A DNA stretch of 64,000 bases. It comes from Carbonatibacter sp965199245 (lineage in GTDB: Bacteria > Pseudomonadota > Alphaproteobacteria > Kiloniellales > Kiloniellaceae). Shown one piece after another: positions 62,496 to 64,000 of this stretch. Both the position numbers and the translations under genes were made by a program. The notes beneath the pieces are model-generated. The model searched no databases, was not told where the DNA came from, and worked only from the letters and a program-made list of their open reading frames with translations. The stretch covers positions 1,116,001-1,180,000 of the forward strand of contig CBDAQP010000001.1 in assembly GCA_965199245.1 (NCBI GenBank). The letters run 5' to 3'. Position 1 is the stretch's first letter; the number at the start of each line of letters is the position of its first letter.

Positions 62496-63646
62496 GGCCA
62501 ATTTATCTGGACTATCAGGCGACGACACCCGTTGATCCGCGTGTTTTGCGTCTCATGTTGCCTTTCTTCACGGACAATTTTGGCAATGCCCATGCAGTGG
62601 GTTATCGTTTTGGTCAGCAAGCCGCAGATGCTGTCGCGCAGGCAAGGGAACAGATCGCACGGGCCGTGGGGGCTGACTCACGGGAAATTATTTTGACCTC
62701 TGGGGCGACAGAATCCAATAACCTGGCTCTCAAAGGTGTTGCGGATTTTTTGCGTGAACACGGCCTGAATAGCAAAAAAAAGCGTATTCTGGTGAGTGCA
62801 GTTGAGCACAAATGCGTTTTGGACTCTGCCGCGCGGTTGGCACGTCAGGGGTGGGCAATTGAACAGATACCTGTTGATCGCGCGGGGCTTTTGGATGGGG
62901 TCGTCTTGCGCCGTGCGCTTGCCGGGGGGGATGTGGCCCTGGTTTCTGTCATGGCAGTCAACAATGAAACGGGTGTGAGTCAGAATTTGGCTGAAATTGG
63001 GTCGCTCTGTCGGGCGGCGGGGTCCTTGTTCCACACAGATGCGGCCCAGGCCGCAGGGCGAATCGCAGTGGATGTTGCGGTGATGCAGATTGATTTGATG
63101 AGCCTGTCAGCGCATAAGGTTTATGGTCCCAAGGGGGTCGGTGCGCTCTATGTTCGCAGGAAGCCACGTGTGCGCTTATCCCCTTTGCTGGATGGGGGCG
63201 GGCAGGAACGGGGCCTGCGGGCGGGAACCTTGCCTGTGCCTTTGATTGTTGGATTCGGGGCGGCGATGGAACTTGCCGAACGCCTGCGGGTGGCGGAGCA
63301 GGCCCAATGCGCGGAACTTAAGCGGCTTCTCCTCAATCGCTTGCAGGGGGCGGGGGTCGGTTTTTCTGTGAATGGGGGGGGCGTTGACTCTGCACTCAAC
63401 CTGCGCTTCCCCGGTGTTCCTGCTGCGGATTTGATCGGTCGTTTGCCTGAATTGGCCCTGTCTGTTGGGTCGGCCTGTTCGACAGCGGCGGTGACGGTGT
63501 CCCATGTTTTGCAGGCTATGGGCTTGACTCCGACACAGGCGCGTGAGTCTTTCCGTCTTTGTTTGGGGCGCATGACCACCCGCGACGAGATCACCCGCAC
63601 CGCAGATCTTTTAATTGCCGCGCTGAAGGATTTTCGCACAAAGTAG
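62492..63646 (+). CDS. Cysteine desulfurase, IscS/NifS family (second of two)
   Basis: 384 residues, IYLDYQATTPVDPRVL at the start. HAVGYRFGQQAADAVAQAR and TSGATESNNLALKG are classic IscS segments. The PLP lysine is in LSAHKVYGPKGVGALYVRR and the catalytic Cys in SVGSACSTAAVTVSHVLQAM. It is about 30-35 percent like its upstream neighbour by eye. The next gene is a 2Fe-2S ferredoxin, giving an Isc-like order. It should donate sulfur to a scaffold coded elsewhere. Confidence 0.9.
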   Translation: MRPIYLDYQATTPVDPRVLRLMLPFFTDNFGNAHAVGYRFGQQAADAVAQAREQIARAVGADSREIILTSGATESNNLALKGVADFLREHGLNSKKKRILVSAVEHKCVLDSAARLARQGWAIEQIPVDRAGLLDGVVLRRALAGGDVALVSVMAVNNETGVSQNLAEIGSLCRAAGSLFHTDAAQAAGRIAVDVAVMQIDLMSLSAHKVYGPKGVGALYVRRKPRVRLSPLLDGGGQERGLRAGTLPVPLIVGFGAAMELAERLRVAEQAQCAELKRLLLNRLQGAGVGFSVNGGGVDSALNLRFPGVPAADLIGRLPELALSVGSACSTAAVTVSHVLQAMGLTPTQARESFRLCLGRMTTRDEITRTADLLIAALKDFRTK

Positions 63647-63689
63647 GTGTGCGGAAGTGTGTCGCGCGAAAGATTTAAGGAGTTTGACA

Positions 63690-64000
63690 ATGCCAACTAT
63701 GATTTTCGAAGGAAAAGACGGCACTCAACAACAGGTGGATGCACCTGTGGGGTTGTCTGTGTTGGAGATTGCCCATCGTCATGGCGTTGACATCGAGGGG
63801 GCCTGCGAGGGGTCTTTGGCCTGTGCGACCTGTCATGTCGTTGTTGATGAACAATGGTATGACAAGGCTGGTAAGCCTGCCGAAGACGAAGAAGACATGC
63901 TCGATCTGGCCTTTGGGGTTGAGCGCACGTCACGTCTGGGTTGTCAGCTGGTGATGAGCGAAGACCTCGACGGCTTGAAAGTCCGCGTGGTGGAAGGGTA
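63690..64000 (+). CDS. fdx: 2Fe-2S ferredoxin (Isc/adrenodoxin type), last base of stop cut by window end
   Basis: 103 residues. Four cysteines at 39, 45, 48 and 85 in the pattern C-x5-C-x2-C...C ligate one 2Fe-2S cluster. GVDIEGACEGSLACATCHV is the adrenodoxin-type loop. It supplies electrons in Fe-S cluster assembly. It lies 43 bp downstream of the second desulfurase with AAGGAG upstream. The window ends with TA, so the stop codon lacks its last base. Confidence 0.9.
   Translation, partial: MPTMIFEGKDGTQQQVDAPVGLSVLEIAHRHGVDIEGACEGSLACATCHVVVDEQWYDKAGKPAEDEEDMLDLAFGVERTSRLGCQLVMSEDLDGLKVRVVEG

Overview
The window looks like a chromosomal segment of an alphaproteobacterium, probably Rhodospirillales-like (order uncertain). 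The basis is gene pairing rather than any marker: metX-metW, a chorismate mutase/hisC/tyrA cluster, rhodanese-metZ, and cysE followed by two cysteine desulfurases and a 2Fe-2S ferredoxin. Host genes are GC-rich with tight, often ATGA-overlapping operons. The genes between the insertion sequences look more AT-rich and foreign.

Layout. 1-6294: end of a peptide-type ABC importer and a complete sugar-type ABC importer. 6310-11163: aromatic amino acid genes (minus strand) facing metX-metW. 11297-12400: a dead IS630 copy. 12558-22115: housekeeping genes (glmU-glmS, ettA, mlaC-mlaA, a coiled-coil protein, rhodanese-metZ). 22540-29567: a type IC restriction-modification locus, hsdM-hsdS-prrC-hsdR, that carries a PrrC-type anticodon nuclease and a TAEL repeat in hsdS. 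29700-37434: insertion-sequence debris around dusA, a broken binding-protein gene and a DUF2786-like gene. 37435-41856: a truncated hsdM overlapping one Fic gene, then a second Fic gene. 41929-43013: another IS630 copy. 43089-48321: a CDF metal transporter with a divergent MerR regulator, then ybbP-ybbA-tesA. 48439-56017: an FkbM methyltransferase gene split by about 6.9 kb of nested IS fragments, which enclose a third Fic gene and a HEPN-type abortive-infection fragment. 56299-64000: host genes (tas-like reductase, universal stress protein, GntR regulator, anmK, hydrolase, cysE, two desulfurases, ferredoxin).

How it fits together. The accessory part reads as a defence/toxin island assembled by transposition. 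The type I enzyme with its PrrC guard is the intact core. Three Fic-domain proteins, each with a predicted internal inhibitory motif, sit between IS630 relics. Two of them have upstream direct repeats built on a TAAGCG core with exact periods of 49 bp and 24 bp. At least five IS630-family copies and several IS5-family copies are frameshifted. One IS5-family copy (52856-53682) keeps a textbook -1 frameshift signal and may still be active. A separate short dispersed repeat occurs four times between host genes. No rRNA, tRNA or CRISPR array was seen.
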